Shown here in pieces: positions 27,101 through 42,100 of a stretch of 64,000 nucleotides of DNA. Position 1 is the stretch's first letter; the number at the start of each line of letters is the position of its first letter. Location: positions 2,737,001-2,801,000 of the forward strand of contig NZ_CP092831.1 of the NCBI RefSeq assembly GCF_022531965.1, in the 5' to 3' direction. This DNA comes from Paenibacillus peoriae. Lineage in GTDB: Bacteria; Bacillota; Bacilli; Paenibacillales; Paenibacillaceae. The notes under the pieces were generated by a model. The model made no database searches and had not been told where the DNA came from. It saw only the letters and a list, made by a program, of their open reading frames with translations. The translations under genes and the position numbers were made by a program.

Positions 27101-30100
27101 GCGAAGCTGATCAACCTGTACGGTCCAACCGAAGCGACGGTGGACGTATCGTACTTTGATTGCGAGCCGACGGAAGAATATGCAGTCATTCCGATCGGAA
27201 AACCGATTCAAAACATTCGCCTGTACATCGTGAAGGAAGGCACGGAGCAATTGCAGCCGATTGGGGTTGCAGGGGAGTTGTGCATCGGTGGTGTCGGTGT
27301 GGCACGTGGGTATCTGAACCGTCCGGAGCTGACGGCCGAGAAATTTGTGAAAGATCCGTTTGCCGGCGGGGAAGCCGGGTATGAGCGGATGTACCGCACC
27401 GGCGATTTGGCGAGATGGATGCCGGACGGCAACATTGAATATTTGGGCCGGATCGACCATCAGGTGAAAATTCGCGGTTACCGGATTGAGCTGGGCGAGG
27501 TCGAAACGCAGCTGCTCCAAGTAGCGTCCGTGCGAGAAGCGGTTGTCATGGCTCGTGCAGACGAAACGGGCCAAAAACACATGGTGGCGTACTATGTCGC
27601 CGGGCAAGAGCTAGGAGCCAGCGAGCTGAGAAGTGAGCTGGGCCGAGAGCTGCCAAGCTATATGGTGCCGTCCTACTTTGTACAACTGGAGCAAATGCCG
27701 CTGAGTCCCAATGGCAAAATTGACCGTAAGGCCCTGCCAGCACCGGAAGGCAGCCTGCAAAGCGGAGCCGATTATGTCGCACCGCGGACGTGGGTGGAAG
27801 TGAAGCTGGCGCAAATTTGGCAGGATGTGCTGGGCCTGGCGCAGGTCGGCGTGAAGGAAAACTTCTTCGAGATTGGCGGACACTCGCTGCGGGCGACGAC
27901 ACTGGCCTCGAAGATTCACAAGGAGCTGAACAAGCCGCTTCCACTGCGCAGTATTTTTGAAGCACCAACGATTGAGCAACTGGCAACGGTGTTAGAAAGT
28001 CTGGATCAAGTAACATATGCGTCCATTCCGGTAACAGAAGAACGCAGCTTCTACCCGTTATCTTCAGCACAAAAACGACTGTATGTACTGCATCAGTTTG
28101 ATCCAAGTGATGTGAACTACAACATGCCGTCGGTGCTGCAAGTGAGCGGTCCGCTGGATGTGAAACGAGTAGAGGACGTGTTCCGTCAACTGATTGCCCG
28201 CCATGCGACCTTGCGTACCCGCTTTGAGCTGGTAGACAATGAGCCGATGCAATGGATTGAAGACAGCGTGCCGTTCGAGGTGGAATATACGAAGGTACAG
28301 GTAGAGAGTACGACTACGGCTACGGATCAGGACACAGCTACAGGATTGGATACAACTACAGCTACGTACACGAGGATTAGCGAGGAAGCACAAGAACGGG
28401 TCCGGCAGTTTATCCGTCCGTTTGATCTGCAAGCTGCACCGCTGCTGCGGGTAGGCTTGGTGGATCTGGGTGTCCAAGGAGTAGAGCAAGAATCCCAGCA
28501 TTTACTCATGCTCGACATGCACCATATCGTTTCGGATGGCGTGTCGATGGAGGTACTGACCGATGAATTTGTCCGCTTGTATGGCGGTGAAGAACTGTCG
28601 CCATTGCGGATTCAGTACAAGGATTATGCCGTATGGCAACAAAGCGAAGCCCATCAGGAGTGGATGCAGCGTCAGGAAGCGTACTGGCTGGGCACCTTCC
28701 GGGGCGGAGTGCCTGTACTGGATCTGTCAACCGACTTTGCCCGTCCGGCGGTGCAGAGTACGGCAGGGGATACGATCGAGTTTGCACTGGGGCGTGAGGT
28801 TAGTGAACGCCTGAAAGAACTGGCTTCGCAAACAGGCTCTACCCTGTATATGGTGCTGCTGGCGGCGTACACCACACTCTTGCACAAATATACAGGCCAA
28901 GAGGACATTGTCGTCGGCACGCCGATTGCAGGACGACCGCATGCGGAGCTCAGTAATCTGGTGGGTGTCTTCATTAACACGCTGGCGATTCGCAATTATC
29001 CGTCCAGCGACAAAACGTTCCTGGATTATCTGCAAGAGGTGAAGGAGCATGCGCTCAGTGCTTATGAGCATCAAGACTATCCTTTTGAAGAACTGGTTGA
29101 ACAGCTGAATTTGACGAGAGATACGAGCCGAAATGCGCTGTTTGACACGATGTTTGAGTTGAAAACCTTGGAGCAGCAGGCGTTGCAGTTGGAAGGTCTG
29201 ACCTTGAGCTCCTATCCACTGGAAAATCATACGGCCAAGTTTGATCTGACTTTAGATGCAGTGGAGCAGCCAGAAGGCATTCTGTGCAGTCTGGAATACA
29301 GCACGGCGTTGTACAAGCCTGAGACCATTGCGCGATTGGCACAGCATTTTGCGGAAATCGTTCGAGCTATTGCATATCATCCACAACAGCCCCTGGCAAC
29401 TTTGAATATGGTAACCGTTGAGGAAAAGGAGCAACTCATCTACGGTTTTGGAGAAGTGGGAGTAATGGATGGTGCTGCAGTTGAAGTAGGAGCCCTATTC
29501 CATACCTATGTGGAAGAACAGGCACAGCTTGTACCAGATCATGTGGCGGTGGTATACGAGGAGGAGCAGCTCACTTACCGGAAACTGAACGAGCGCGCGA
29601 ACCAATTGGCGCGGAGATTGCGGAATGAAGGCGTTGGACGCGAGTCGATTGTCGGCATTTTGAGTGAACGCTCGGTAGACATGCTGGTCGGCGTACTGGC
29701 GGTGTGGAAAGCTGGAGGCGCCTATGTGCCGCTGGATGCAGACTATCCGTCCGAACGCATTCGTTTCATGCTGGAGGACAGTGGTGCGACGGTATTGTTG
29801 ACCCAAATCGGCTTACAGGAGCAAGCACAGATATGGCTTGGGGAAAGCCGACAGGCCTTGGCCGGAGGGCAGACTGAGGGTGAGTTGGAAACAGCGGCTG
29901 GTGCTGAAACGATGGAAAGAGACAGCCTAAATGAAAACTTAGGCTTGAAATCAGATTCGAAGTCTGACAGCGAAGCAGCATCCGAACCGGCAACAGTGCT
30001 GCGTCTGCATACCGTACTGGCATTGGACGATGAGTCACTGTACACCGGAGATACGACAGACGTCGATCACATCAACGAACCGCACGATTTGGCGTATGTG

Positions 30101-33100
30101 ATCTATACATCCGGGACAACCGGACGGCCGAAGGGCGTCATGATCGAGCATCACAGCTTGGTGAATACGGCTGCGGCGTATCGCAGGGATTATCGCCTGA
30201 ACCAATTCCCAGTCCGACTGCTGCAACTGGCGAGCTTCTCGTTCGACGTATTCGTCGGGGATATCGCGCGGACGCTCTATAACGGCGGCACGATGGTCAT
30301 TTGTCCGAAAGACGACCGGATTGATTTTAGCCGTCTGCACGGATGGATTCGCGATGTCCAGATTACCGTGTTCGAATCGACTCCGGCCCTGATCGTACCG
30401 TTTATGCAGCATGTGCATGAACAGGGGCTGGACATGAGCAGTCTGGAGCTGCTGATCACGAGCTCGGATAGTTGCAGCGTGACGGACTACCGAGTGCTGC
30501 AAGAGCGGTTTGGTGCGGATATCCGCATTATGAACAGCTACGGCGTCACCGAAGCGGCGATTGACTCCAGCTTCTACGACGAAGAGCTGTCGAAGCTGCC
30601 AAGCAGCGGCCATGTGCCGATTGGTCAGGCGTGGCTGAACGCACGCTTCTACATTGTGGACAGCCAGCTGAATCCGGTGCCGATCGGCGTACTGGGTGAG
30701 CTGTGCATTGGCGGAGCCGGGGTGGCACGAGGCTACCTGAATCGTACAGACCTGACAGCCGAGAAATTCGTAGCGAATCCGTATGTACCAGGTGAACGGT
30801 TGTACCGTACAGGCGATTTGGCGCGATGGATGCCGGACGGCAATGTAGACTTTATCGGCCGGATGGATGATCAAGTCAAAATCCGGGGCTTCCGGATTGA
30901 ACTGGGCGAGGTGGAAGCGCAGCTGCTGACCGTGGACGGCATTCAGAAAGCCATCGTCACCGCCTGGGAAAACGAAGACGGAGACAAGGATCTGTGTGCG
31001 TATGTCGTAGCCTCGGAGGCGCTGAATTTGCCGGATCTGCGCAGCACACTCCAGCCCAAACTGCCGGGCTATATGATCCCGACCTATGTCGTACAACTGG
31101 ATCGTTTCCCGCTGACACCGAACGGAAAAATTGACCGCAAAGCGTTGCCTGCGCCGGAAGCGCGCCTCGAAGGAGGCACAGCGTACGTGGCACCGCGGAC
31201 ATGGCTGGAAGAGCAACTGGTACGTATTTGGCAAAGCGTTTTGAATCATCATCAAATAGGCATCCAGGATAACTTCTTTGAAGTGGGAGGACATTCTCTA
31301 CGCGCGACAACACTGATGGCGAAAATCCATCAGGAGCTGAATTACAAGCTGGCTCTGCGAGATATTTTCCAATATCCGACGATTGAACAATTGGTGCAGG
31401 TGATGGGTGAAGATCAGACCCAGCAAACGTATGTATCTATTCCTGTGGCGGAGGAGCGTGAATATTATCCTGTTTCCTCGGCGCAAAAACGGATGTACGT
31501 GCTGAGTCACCTGGAAGGTGGAGAGGTTAGCTACAACATGCCAGGAGCGTTGATTATCGAAGGTTCCTTGGATAAAAAACGACTGGAACAAGCCTTCCGC
31601 CAGCTGATTGCCCGTCATGAAGCCCTGCGAACCCGATTCGAGATGGTGGATGGTGAGGTGATTCAACGGATTGAATCGGGCGTCGCATTCAGCGTGGAGC
31701 ATGTGCAGGCAAGCGAAGAAGAGACCCAGCAGTATGCCCAAGACTTTGTACGCGCATTTGATCTCGCACAAGCACCATTGCTGCGGGTTCAGCTGGTGGA
31801 AACCGGACCGGAGCGTCACGTCATGCTCTATGACATGCACCATATTATTTCGGATGGCGTCACGGAAGGAATTATCGTGCAGGAGTTCTCTCAATTGTAT
31901 GAAGGCAAGGAACTGCCGCCACTGAGCATCCAGTACAAGGACTATGCGGTTTGGCAGCATGCCGATATGCAAAGTGAGCGTCTTCGTGAGCAGGAAAGCT
32001 ACTGGCTGAACACGATGGCTGGTGACATTCCGGTGCTGGATATGCCTACGGATTTTGCAAGACCAGTCGTACAGCGTCTGGAAGGAGCGCGATTGGAATT
32101 TGCGATCAGCCTGGAGGACAGCGAACAGTTGAAACAGCTGGCCGCGCAAACCGGCTCCACCTTGTACATGGTATTGCTGGCCGCGTATAGCACGCTTTTG
32201 CATAAATATTCGGGACAGGAAGACATTATCGTCGGCACGCCGATTGCCGGAAGACCACATGCGGAACTGGAGAGCTTGGTAGGCGTATTCCTCAACACGC
32301 TGGCAATCCGCAATTATCCGGCTGGTGACAAAACGTTCCTAGACTACTTGCAAGAGGTCAAAGAGCATGCGCTCAGTGCTTACGAACATCAGGAATATCC
32401 TTTTGAAGAGCTGGTTGAAAAGCTGAATTTAACGCGGGATACGAGCCGGAATGCGCTGTTTGACACCATGTTTGAGTTGAAAACATTTGAGCAGCAGGAG
32501 TTCGAGCTGGAAGGTCTGACCTTTAAAACGTATCCGACAGACAATCATACGGCCAAATTTGATCTGACCTTGGATGCCGTGGAGCAGCCGGAAGGCATTC
32601 TGTGCAGTCTGGAATACAGCACGGCGCTGTACAAGCCTGAGACCATCGCGCGATTGGCACAGCATTTTACCGAACTTGTTCGTGCCATTACCCTTCATCC
32701 GCAGCAGCCACTGGCAGCTTTGGATATGGTAACTGTCGAGGAGAAGGCACAAATCATCTACGGTTTTGGAGATGTGGGAGTATCGGATGTTACTGCTGAA
32801 GCAGGAGGCTTATTCCATGTCTTTGTGGAAAAACAGGCTCAGCTTGTACCAGATCATGTGGCGGTGGTGTACGAGGAACAACAGCTGACGTACCGCACAC
32901 TGAATGAACGTGCAAATCAATTGGCGCGCAGACTGAGAAATGGAGGCATTGGACGCGAATCGATGGTCGGCATTTTGAGTGAGCGTTCGGTAGACATGCT
33001 GGTCGGCGTACTGGCGGTGTGGAAGGCTGGAGGCGCGTATGTGCCGCTGGATGCAGACTATCCGTCTGAACGCATCCGTTTCATGCTGGAGGACAGTGGT

Positions 33101-36100
33101 GCTACGGTACTGTTGACCCAAATCGGCTTGCAGGAGCGTGCACAGGCATGGCTCGAGGAAAGCCAACCTACATCCGAACCCGCAACAGGGCTGCGTCTGC
33201 ACACCGTACTGGCACTGGACGATGAGTCGCTGTACACCGGAGATACCACAGACGTCAATCACATCAACGAACCGCAGGATCTGGCGTATGTGATCTACAC
33301 CTCAGGGACAACGGGACGTCCGAAGGGCGTCATGATTGAGCATCGCAGCTTGGTGAATACGGCTGCGGCCTATCGCCGGGATTACCGTCTGAACCAGTTC
33401 CCGGTACGACTGCTGCAACTGGCGAGCTTCTCCTTCGACGTGTTCGTCGGTGATATCGCCCGGACGCTTTATAACGGCGGCACAATGGTTATCTGTCCGA
33501 AAGACGACCGCATTGATCCGAGCCGTCTGTATGGCTGGATTCGCGACTATCAGATTACCGTGTTCGAATCGACTCCAGCCCTGATCGTACCGTTTATGCA
33601 GCATGTATATGAGCAGGGACTGGACATGAGCAGTCTGGAATTGCTGATTACCAGCTCGGATAGCTGCAGCGTGACGGATTATCGGGTGCTGCAAGAACGA
33701 TTTGGTGCGGATATCCGCATTATGAACAGCTACGGCGTCACGGAAGCGGCGATCGACTCCAGCTTCTACGACGAAGAACTGTTGAAGCTGCCGGACAGTG
33801 GCAGTGTACCGATTGGACAGGCATGGCTGAACGCACGCTTCTACATCGTGGACAGCCAGCTGAATCCGGTGCCGATCGGCGTACTGGGCGAGTTGTGCAT
33901 CGGTGGAATTGGGGTAGCACGGGGATACCTGAACCGTGCGGACCTGACGGCCGAGAAATTCGTAGCCAATCCGTTCGTGCCAGGTGAACGATTATACCGC
34001 ACAGGTGACTTGGCGCGATGGATGCCGGACGGCAATGTGGACTTTATCGGCCGGATGGACTATCAAGTGAAAATCCGGGGCTATCGGATCGAGCTGGGCG
34101 AGATCGAAACGGCGATCCAGCGGGTGCCGGGTGTACGTCAAGCGGTAGTCATCGACCGGACGGATGAGCGTGGACACAAGTACTTGTGCGGATACATCAC
34201 AGGAGAAGCTGAGCTGCGGATCGAGGAGGTACAGGCCGAACTGGAAGCCGGACTGCCAACGCACATGGTGCCTGCACGTTTGATGCGACTGGAGACGATC
34301 CCGCTGACCAGCAACGGTAAAATCGACCGTAAGGCCTTGCCGGAACCGGAAGGAAGCATCCATACGGGTGCAGCCTATGTGGCACCGCGTACCACGGTGG
34401 AGCAAGTACTGGCTGCGGTATGGGCCGGGGTGCTCGGCGTGGAAGCGGTAGGTGCGCAGGATAACTTCTTTGAGCTGGGTGGCGATTCGATTAAGGCCTT
34501 GCAAGTATCCTCCCGATTGCTGCAAGCAGGTTATCGACTGGAGATGAAAGACCTGTTCAGTCATCCAACCGTGTCTGCCTTGGCACTGAAAGTTCAATCG
34601 GTGACCCGATTGGCGGATCAAAGCGAAGTGGTGGGCGCTGTGAAGCTGACACCTGTTCAACACTGGTTCTTTGAGCAAAACCTGACGGATGCTCATCATC
34701 ATAACCAGTCCATCATGCTGCATAGCAAGGATGGTTTTGATGAACCGGCCCTGCGCACGGCGATGGATCAAATCGTTAGCCATCACGACGCACTGCGTAT
34801 CGTTTTCCGTCCTACGGAGCACGGATATGAAGCCTGGAACCGCGCGATTGGGGAGGGCGAGCTGTATACGCTGGATCGGGCCGACTTCAGAAATGAGTCT
34901 GAGGTGTCTGCGGCGATCGAGGCTAAAGTGAATGAAATTCAGGCGGGTATTCAGTTAAGCGAAGGACCGCTGGTGAAACTGGGGCTGTTCCATTGCCCAG
35001 ATGGTGATCATTTGCTGATGGCGATTCATCACTTGGTGGTGGATACCGTATCTTGGCGCATTTTGTTCGAGGATATTACAACCGCCTACGAGCAGGCATT
35101 GAACGGACAAACGGCTCGCCTTCCGCACAAAACGGATTCGTTCCGCACCTGGGCGGATGGGCAGTCTCAATATGCGAATAGTCCGGCTATGGCAGCAGAA
35201 CTTGCATTCTGGAAGGAAATGGAACAGGGCGTATATCAGCCGCTTCCAAAAGACGAGTCCCCTTCTCATTCCTTGAATAGGGACAGCGAGAACATGACAG
35301 TTACGTGGACAGCTCAGGAAACGGAGCAGTTGTTAAAACAGGCGCATCGTGCCTACAACACGGAGATGAATGATTTGCTGCTTACCGCATTGGGACTGAC
35401 GATTCATCGCTGGGCGGGCCTGGAACGAGTGCTCGTGAGCCTGGAAGGCCATGGGCGGGAATCCATTCTGCCAGAACTGGATATTACGCGCACCGTGGGC
35501 TGGTTTACGACCCAATTCCCGGTGGTGCTGGATATGAGCGTGGGGCAAGACCTTTCACAGCGCATCAAACAGGTGAAAGAAGGACTACGCCGCATTCCGC
35601 AAAAGGGCATTGGCTACGGGATGTTGAGATACCTGTCCGCAGCCCGTGAGCAAGAGCGTTTTGTAACCGAACCTGAAATCAGCTTTAACTATTTAGGACA
35701 ATTTGACCGAGATATGCAAAATCAATCTATTGGCGTATCTCCTTACGCTAGTGGTGCAGAGCTTAGCGCCCATGCAGCCAGATCGCACACGCTGGATATG
35801 AACGGACTGATTTCGGAAGGTAAGCTGCAATTGACAATCAGCTACAGCAAGCAGGAATATCGTCGTGAAACGATGGAGCAGTTAGCTGAACAGTTCAAAA
35901 TCAGTTTGCAGGAAATCATTACGCATTGCACAGGCCGCAAACAGCAAGAACTGACGCCAAGCGATGTCATGCTTAAACATGTAACGATGGCCGAGCTGGA
36001 TCAATTGGTAGAACGGACTCGTGACATCGGGGAACTGGAAAATGTCTATGCGTTGACGCCGATGCAAAAAGGCATGCTGTTTCATAGTCTGATGGATGCA

Positions 36101-39100
36101 GCGTCAGGAGCTTATTTTGAACAAACGACCTTTGATTTGCACGGACGCTTCCAAGCGGATATTTTCCAGGATAGCTTGAATCATTTGGCGCAGCGGCATG
36201 AGATCTTTAGAGCTAATTTCATCAGCGGTTGGCAGGATGAGCCTGTGCAGGTGATTTTCCGCCGCAAGGAGGTTGGTTTCAGATGCGAAGATTTGCGTCA
36301 TCTGGATGAGCAGGAACGTGACGCGTATGTGAAGGAATTTATTCGCAAGGACAAGGCAGCCGGATTTGATTTGTCCCGGGATGCATTGATGCGCGTGGCG
36401 ATTTTGCGAACAGGTGATGAGGATTATTATTTTGTGTGGAGCTCTCATCACATCTTGATGGATGGCTGGTGTGTGGCGCTCGTGACGGATGAGGTGTTTG
36501 AGGCTTATTTTGCAGCCGTGGAGCATAGACAGCCGAAGCTTGCCCCCGTGACTCCATACAGTCAGTATATTGAGTGGCTTGAAGCACAGGATGAAGAAGC
36601 AGCAGCTTCCTACTGGAAGGATTATTTGCTCGGCTATGATCAGCAAACTTCGATTCCGACCGGAAAAGTAGGCGTGAAAGCGGGCGATGCACAATTTGAG
36701 CATATCCTGTGCGATCTGGGCAAGGACTTGACCGGACGTATGGAAATGGTGGCCAAGCAGCACCACGTGACCCCGAATACATTGCTGCAAACAGCCTGGG
36801 GCTTACTGCTTCAAAAGTACAACGGTAGTGACGACGCTGTTTTTGGCGGTGTAGTGTCTGGTCGTCCAGCGGATATTTCGGGGATTGAAAATATGGTGGG
36901 CTTGTTCATTAACACCATTCCAATACGTATCCGCAGTGGGGCTGAGGACACCTTTGCCGACCTGATCAGAACGAATCAGAAACAGGCGCTGACTTCTCAA
37001 GATTATGAAACGTATCCGCTGTATGAAATTCAAGCCTTGACCGAGCAAAAGCAAGACCTGATCAACCACATTATCGTGTTTGAAAACTATCCGGTGGAGG
37101 AGCAGGTCGAGCAACTTGGCGAAGGGGCAGCGTCGGACTTTGAAATTCGCAATGCCGGCATGATTGAACAAACCAACTATGATTTCAATCTGGTTGTCAT
37201 GCCGCAGGAAGCGATGAAAATCCGATTTGAATACAATGCGAAGTTATATGATCGTGAAGCCGTGAAGCGGACTCAGGGCCATCTGATACAGCTATTGGAG
37301 CAGGTGGTAGCGAAGCCGGACACTCGGGTGCAGGAGCTGGATATGGTAAGTACGCAGGAGCGCGAGCAAATTCTCCGCGTATGGGGCAATACAGCCGCCG
37401 AGTATCCGAGCGAGCAAACGATCCATGGCCTGTTCGAGACACAAACGGCACACACACCGGAACAGCCAGCATTGTTCTTTGAAGGAGAACAGCTGACCTA
37501 TCGCGAGCTGAATGAACGTGCGAATCGTCTGGCGCGCACCTTGCGTAGTCAAGGTGTGACGAAGGATCGTTTGGTGGGACTGATGACCGAGCGTTCGGTA
37601 GACTTGATCGTGGGGATCTTAGGCATTTTGAAAGCTGGGGGCGCATATGTCCCCATCGATCCGACGTATCCGGAGGAGCGTATCCGCTACATGCTGGACG
37701 ACTCGGGAGTAGAGCTGTTGTTAACGCAAAGCCATCTGGTGGACAAAGTAGCTTTTGATGGTCAGTTACTGGTGCTGAATGGAGCACAAAGTGTGTATCA
37801 CGAGGATGGTTCCAACCTGGAGCCGTTGTCCGGTCCGAACGATCTAACGTATGTCATTTATACGTCAGGTACGACGGGGCAGCCGAAGGGTGTCATGGTA
37901 GAGCATCGTAATGTCGTACGTTTGGTGAAAAATACAAACTACGCGCAGTTGGATGCTGACACGCGCATTTTGCAGACAGGGGCTATTGTTTTCGACGCAT
38001 CCACCTTCGAAATTTGGGGCGCTCTATTAAACGGTGGACAGCTGGTGCTAGTGAGTCAGGATATCATTTTGGACGTGCTCAAGCTTAAGGAAGCAGTGCG
38101 CAGTCACGGTATTACCACGATGTTTCTGACCACACCGCTCTTTAACCAGTTGTCTCAGCAGGATTTGGCGCTGTTCGAGGGGATACGGGAACTGCTGGTC
38201 GGCGGTGATGTGATGTCCGTACCACATATGAACCGGGTGCTGGAGGCCCATCCGTCCCTTCGAATCAGTAACATCTATGGCCCGACTGAAAATACGACTT
38301 TTTCCACAGTGCATGCGATCACCGGTGTGCAATCGGAATCGGTGCCAATTGGTAGACCGATCCATAATTCAACAGCGTACGTCGTGGACCGTTCGATGCG
38401 GCTTCAACCCGTCGGGGTATGGGGTGAACTGCTGGTAGGCGGTGACGGGGTGGCACGTGGATACCGCAACCGTCCGGACCTGACATCCGAAAAGTTCATT
38501 GATAGCCCGTTCCGCAGCGGAGAACGCTGCTATCGCACAGGTGACACGGTACGCTTAAATGTGGACGGTACGCTTGAATATAAGGGGCGGATCGATGCGC
38601 AGGTGAAAATTCGGGGCTACCGGATCGAACTGGGCGAGGTAGAAACGCAGCTGTTGAAGCTGGAGGCAGTGCGAGAAGCTGTGGTCATCGCACGGGAAGA
38701 TGAGCAAGGGCAGAAGCAGCTCTGCGCTTATGTGGTCGCCGATGAGGAAGTTGTCGCAAGTGAGCTACGCAGCGATTTGAGCCAGAAGCTGCCGGGTTAC
38801 ATGATCCCTTCCTATCTGGTACAGCTGGAACAAATGCCGCTGACACCGAACGGTAAAATCGACCGCAAGGCTCTACCAGCACCAGAAGACAGCCTGCAAA
38901 GCGTAGCCGACTATGTCGCACCGCGGACGTGGGTGGAAGTGAAGTTGGCGCAAATCTGGCAGGATGTGCTGGGCCTGGCGCAGGTCGGCGTGAAGGAAAA
39001 CTTCTTCGAGATTGGTGGACATTCACTGCGGGCGACGACGCTCGCCTCGAGGATTCACAAGGAGCTGAACAAGCCGCTTCCATTGCGCAGTATTTTTGAA

Positions 39101-42100
39101 GCACCAACGATTGAGCAATTGGCAGTCGTACTGGAATATCTGGATCAAGTAACATATGCGTCCATTCCAGTAACGGAAGAACGCAACTTCTACCCGTTAT
39201 CGTCGGCGCAAAAACGACTGTATGTGCTGCATCAGTTCGACCCGTATGATGTGAACTACAACATGCCGTCGGTGCTGCAAGTGAGCGGACCCCTGGATGT
39301 GAAGCGGGTAGAAAACGCGTTCCATCAATTAATCGCCCGTCATGCGACCTTGCGTACCCGCTTTGCACTAGTGGACAGTGAGCCAATGCAATGGATTGAG
39401 GACACTGTGCCGTTTGAATTGGAATATACAAAGGTACAGGCAGAAGCTGCGACTATGGGTACAGACCAGGACACAACCACGGATGCGGACACGATGGTCA
39501 GCCAGGAAGTACAAGAACGGGTGCGGCAGTTTGTACGACCGTTCGATCTGCAAGCTGCTCCGCTGCTGCGAGTAGGCTTGGTAGATTTGGGCGTACAAGG
39601 AACCGAGCAGGAACCGCAGCATTTACTCATGCTCGATATGCACCACATCGTTTCGGATGGCGTGTCCATGGGTGTACTGACCGATGAATTTGTCCGCTTG
39701 TACGACGGTGAAGAGCTATTACCATTGCGGATACAATACAAGGATTATGCGGTATGGCAGCAAAGCGAAGCCCATCAAGAGTGGATGCAACGTCAGGAAG
39801 CGTACTGGCTGGGCACCTTCCAGGGTGAGCTGCCAGTGCTGGATGTACCTACGGACTTTGCCCGTCCGGCGGTGCGAAGTACGGCAGGCGATACGGTGGT
39901 GTTCGGATTGGAACGTGAAGTCAGCGAACGGCTGAAAGAACTGGCGGCGTACACAGGCTCCACGCTGTATATGGTGCTGCTGGCAGCGTACACTGCACTC
40001 CTACACCAATACAGCGGGCAAGAAGATATCGTAGTCGGCACACCAATTGCCGGACGACCGCATGCCGATCTGGAGCCGATGATTGGGATGTTCGTCGGAA
40101 CGCTGGCATTGCGGAACTATCCGACGTCAGAGCAAAGCTTCCGAAGCTATGTGGAGGATGTGAAGACGCGTGCCCTGCAAGCTTACGAGCACCAGGACTA
40201 TCCGTTTGAGGAGCTAGTGGAAAAGCTGAACGTGAAGCGGGATATGAGCCGCCATCCGCTGTTCGATACGATGTTTACGCTGCAAACGACTGAGGAAGGC
40301 GAACTGCAACTGGCAAACCTGAGCTTCCGTCCATACGGCCTGGAACAAACGCCAGTCAAGTTTGATTTGATGATGGAAGCTAGAGAGGAAGAGGCAGGCA
40401 TCCAGTTTGGATTGCAGTATGCAACTGCGTTGTACGAGCGCGAAACGGTAGAACGGATGACGCGTCACTTTGTTCGCTTGGTCGAAGCCGTGGCGGCGAA
40501 TCCGGATGCGAAGCTGGGAGAGCTGGAGTTGATTACGGCGGAAGAAACCGAGCAGATTCTGAAGGTGTTCAATGATCCGAATGCACATAGCGTGCGTTGT
40601 GCTGAACACAGACAGGTGCAAGGCCATTCGCTCAGCGAACGCTTTGAAGAGCAAGCTGAGCGCAACCCTGAGCGGATAGCCGTTGTGTCTGGGGCCACCG
40701 CGCTGACCTACACTGAGCTAAATGAGCGTGCGAACCAATTGGCTCGTGTGTTACGAGCGGAAGGGGTCGAAGCAGATCAACCGGTGGGCGTATTGCTGGA
40801 ACGTTCTGCGGATATTCTGGTGAGCATTCTGGGGGTACTGAAGGCCGGAGGCGCGTATGTGCCGATGGATACGATGTATCCACAGGAGCGCATCGACTAC
40901 ATGCTCCAAAACAGTGGGGCCAAGGTCGTGATTACAAGTAGAGTTGCCAACCTGTCGCTCAGCTTGCCATCCACAGTTCGAGCTGTAGTCTTGGATGACG
41001 AGGACGCTCAAGCTCAACTGGGAGCACAGGATGCGAGCAACCTGATCCCTATCGCCGGCCCGCATAACCTGGCCTATATGATTTATACGTCAGGCACCAC
41101 CGGTCAGCCGAAAGGGGTCATGATTGAGCAGAGCAGTGTTAGCAATCTGGTAGATGCTTTATGGAAACGAGTATACAGTCGTTACGAACAGCCGCTTCAT
41201 GTCGCATGGCTGTCAGCATTTGTATTTGACGCTTCGGTGAAGCAAATCTTTGCCAGCTTGCTGTTAGGCCACACCCTGCATGTGGTGTCCCATGACGTCA
41301 GTCTGAGCGGAGAGCATTTGATCGCCTACTACCGCACACACCGGATTGATTTGTCGGACGGCACACCTGCGCATCTGCATATTTTGAATGAAAGTGTCAG
41401 TGTGACGGAAGCACCGGAAGTGAAGCATTACCTGATCGGTGGCGAAGCATTATCCGTGCAGCTGGTACATGTGTTCCTACACAAATGGGCCGGGTATCGT
41501 CCGGTGATTACGAACGTGTACGGTCCGACCGAAACGACGGTAGATGCGACCGCTTATACGATTGAAGATATGGAGTCCCTGAACGCACTGCTGGAAAAAG
41601 GGGAGCATACGGTATCTATCGGAACGCCGATCGCGAACCAGTCGGTGTACATCCTGAACAGCCAGCAACAGCTGGTACCGATCGGTATCGCAGGTGAACT
41701 CTATATCGGGGGTGCAGGTGTCGGACGAGGATACCTGAATCTGCCAGAGCTGACGGCAGAGAAGTTTGTCCTGAATCCGTTCGCTGTTGCGGCAGCAACC
41801 GATCAAGCGGACAGCACTTACGCACACCGAATGTACCGAACGGGCGACCTGGCCCGGTGGTTGCCAGACGGCAGCATTGAGTATTTGGGCCGGATTGACC
41901 ACCAAGTGAAAATCCGGGGGTACCGGATCGAGCTGGGTGAGGTGGAAGCGCAGCTGCTGACCGTGGACGGCATTCAGAAAGCCGTGGTCACAGCATGGGA
42001 AAACGAAGATGGACACAAGGATCTGTGTGCCTATATCATAGCTTCAGCGTCCCTGAGTTTGCCGGAGCTACGGAATGCGCTGCAGCCGAAGCTGCCCGAT

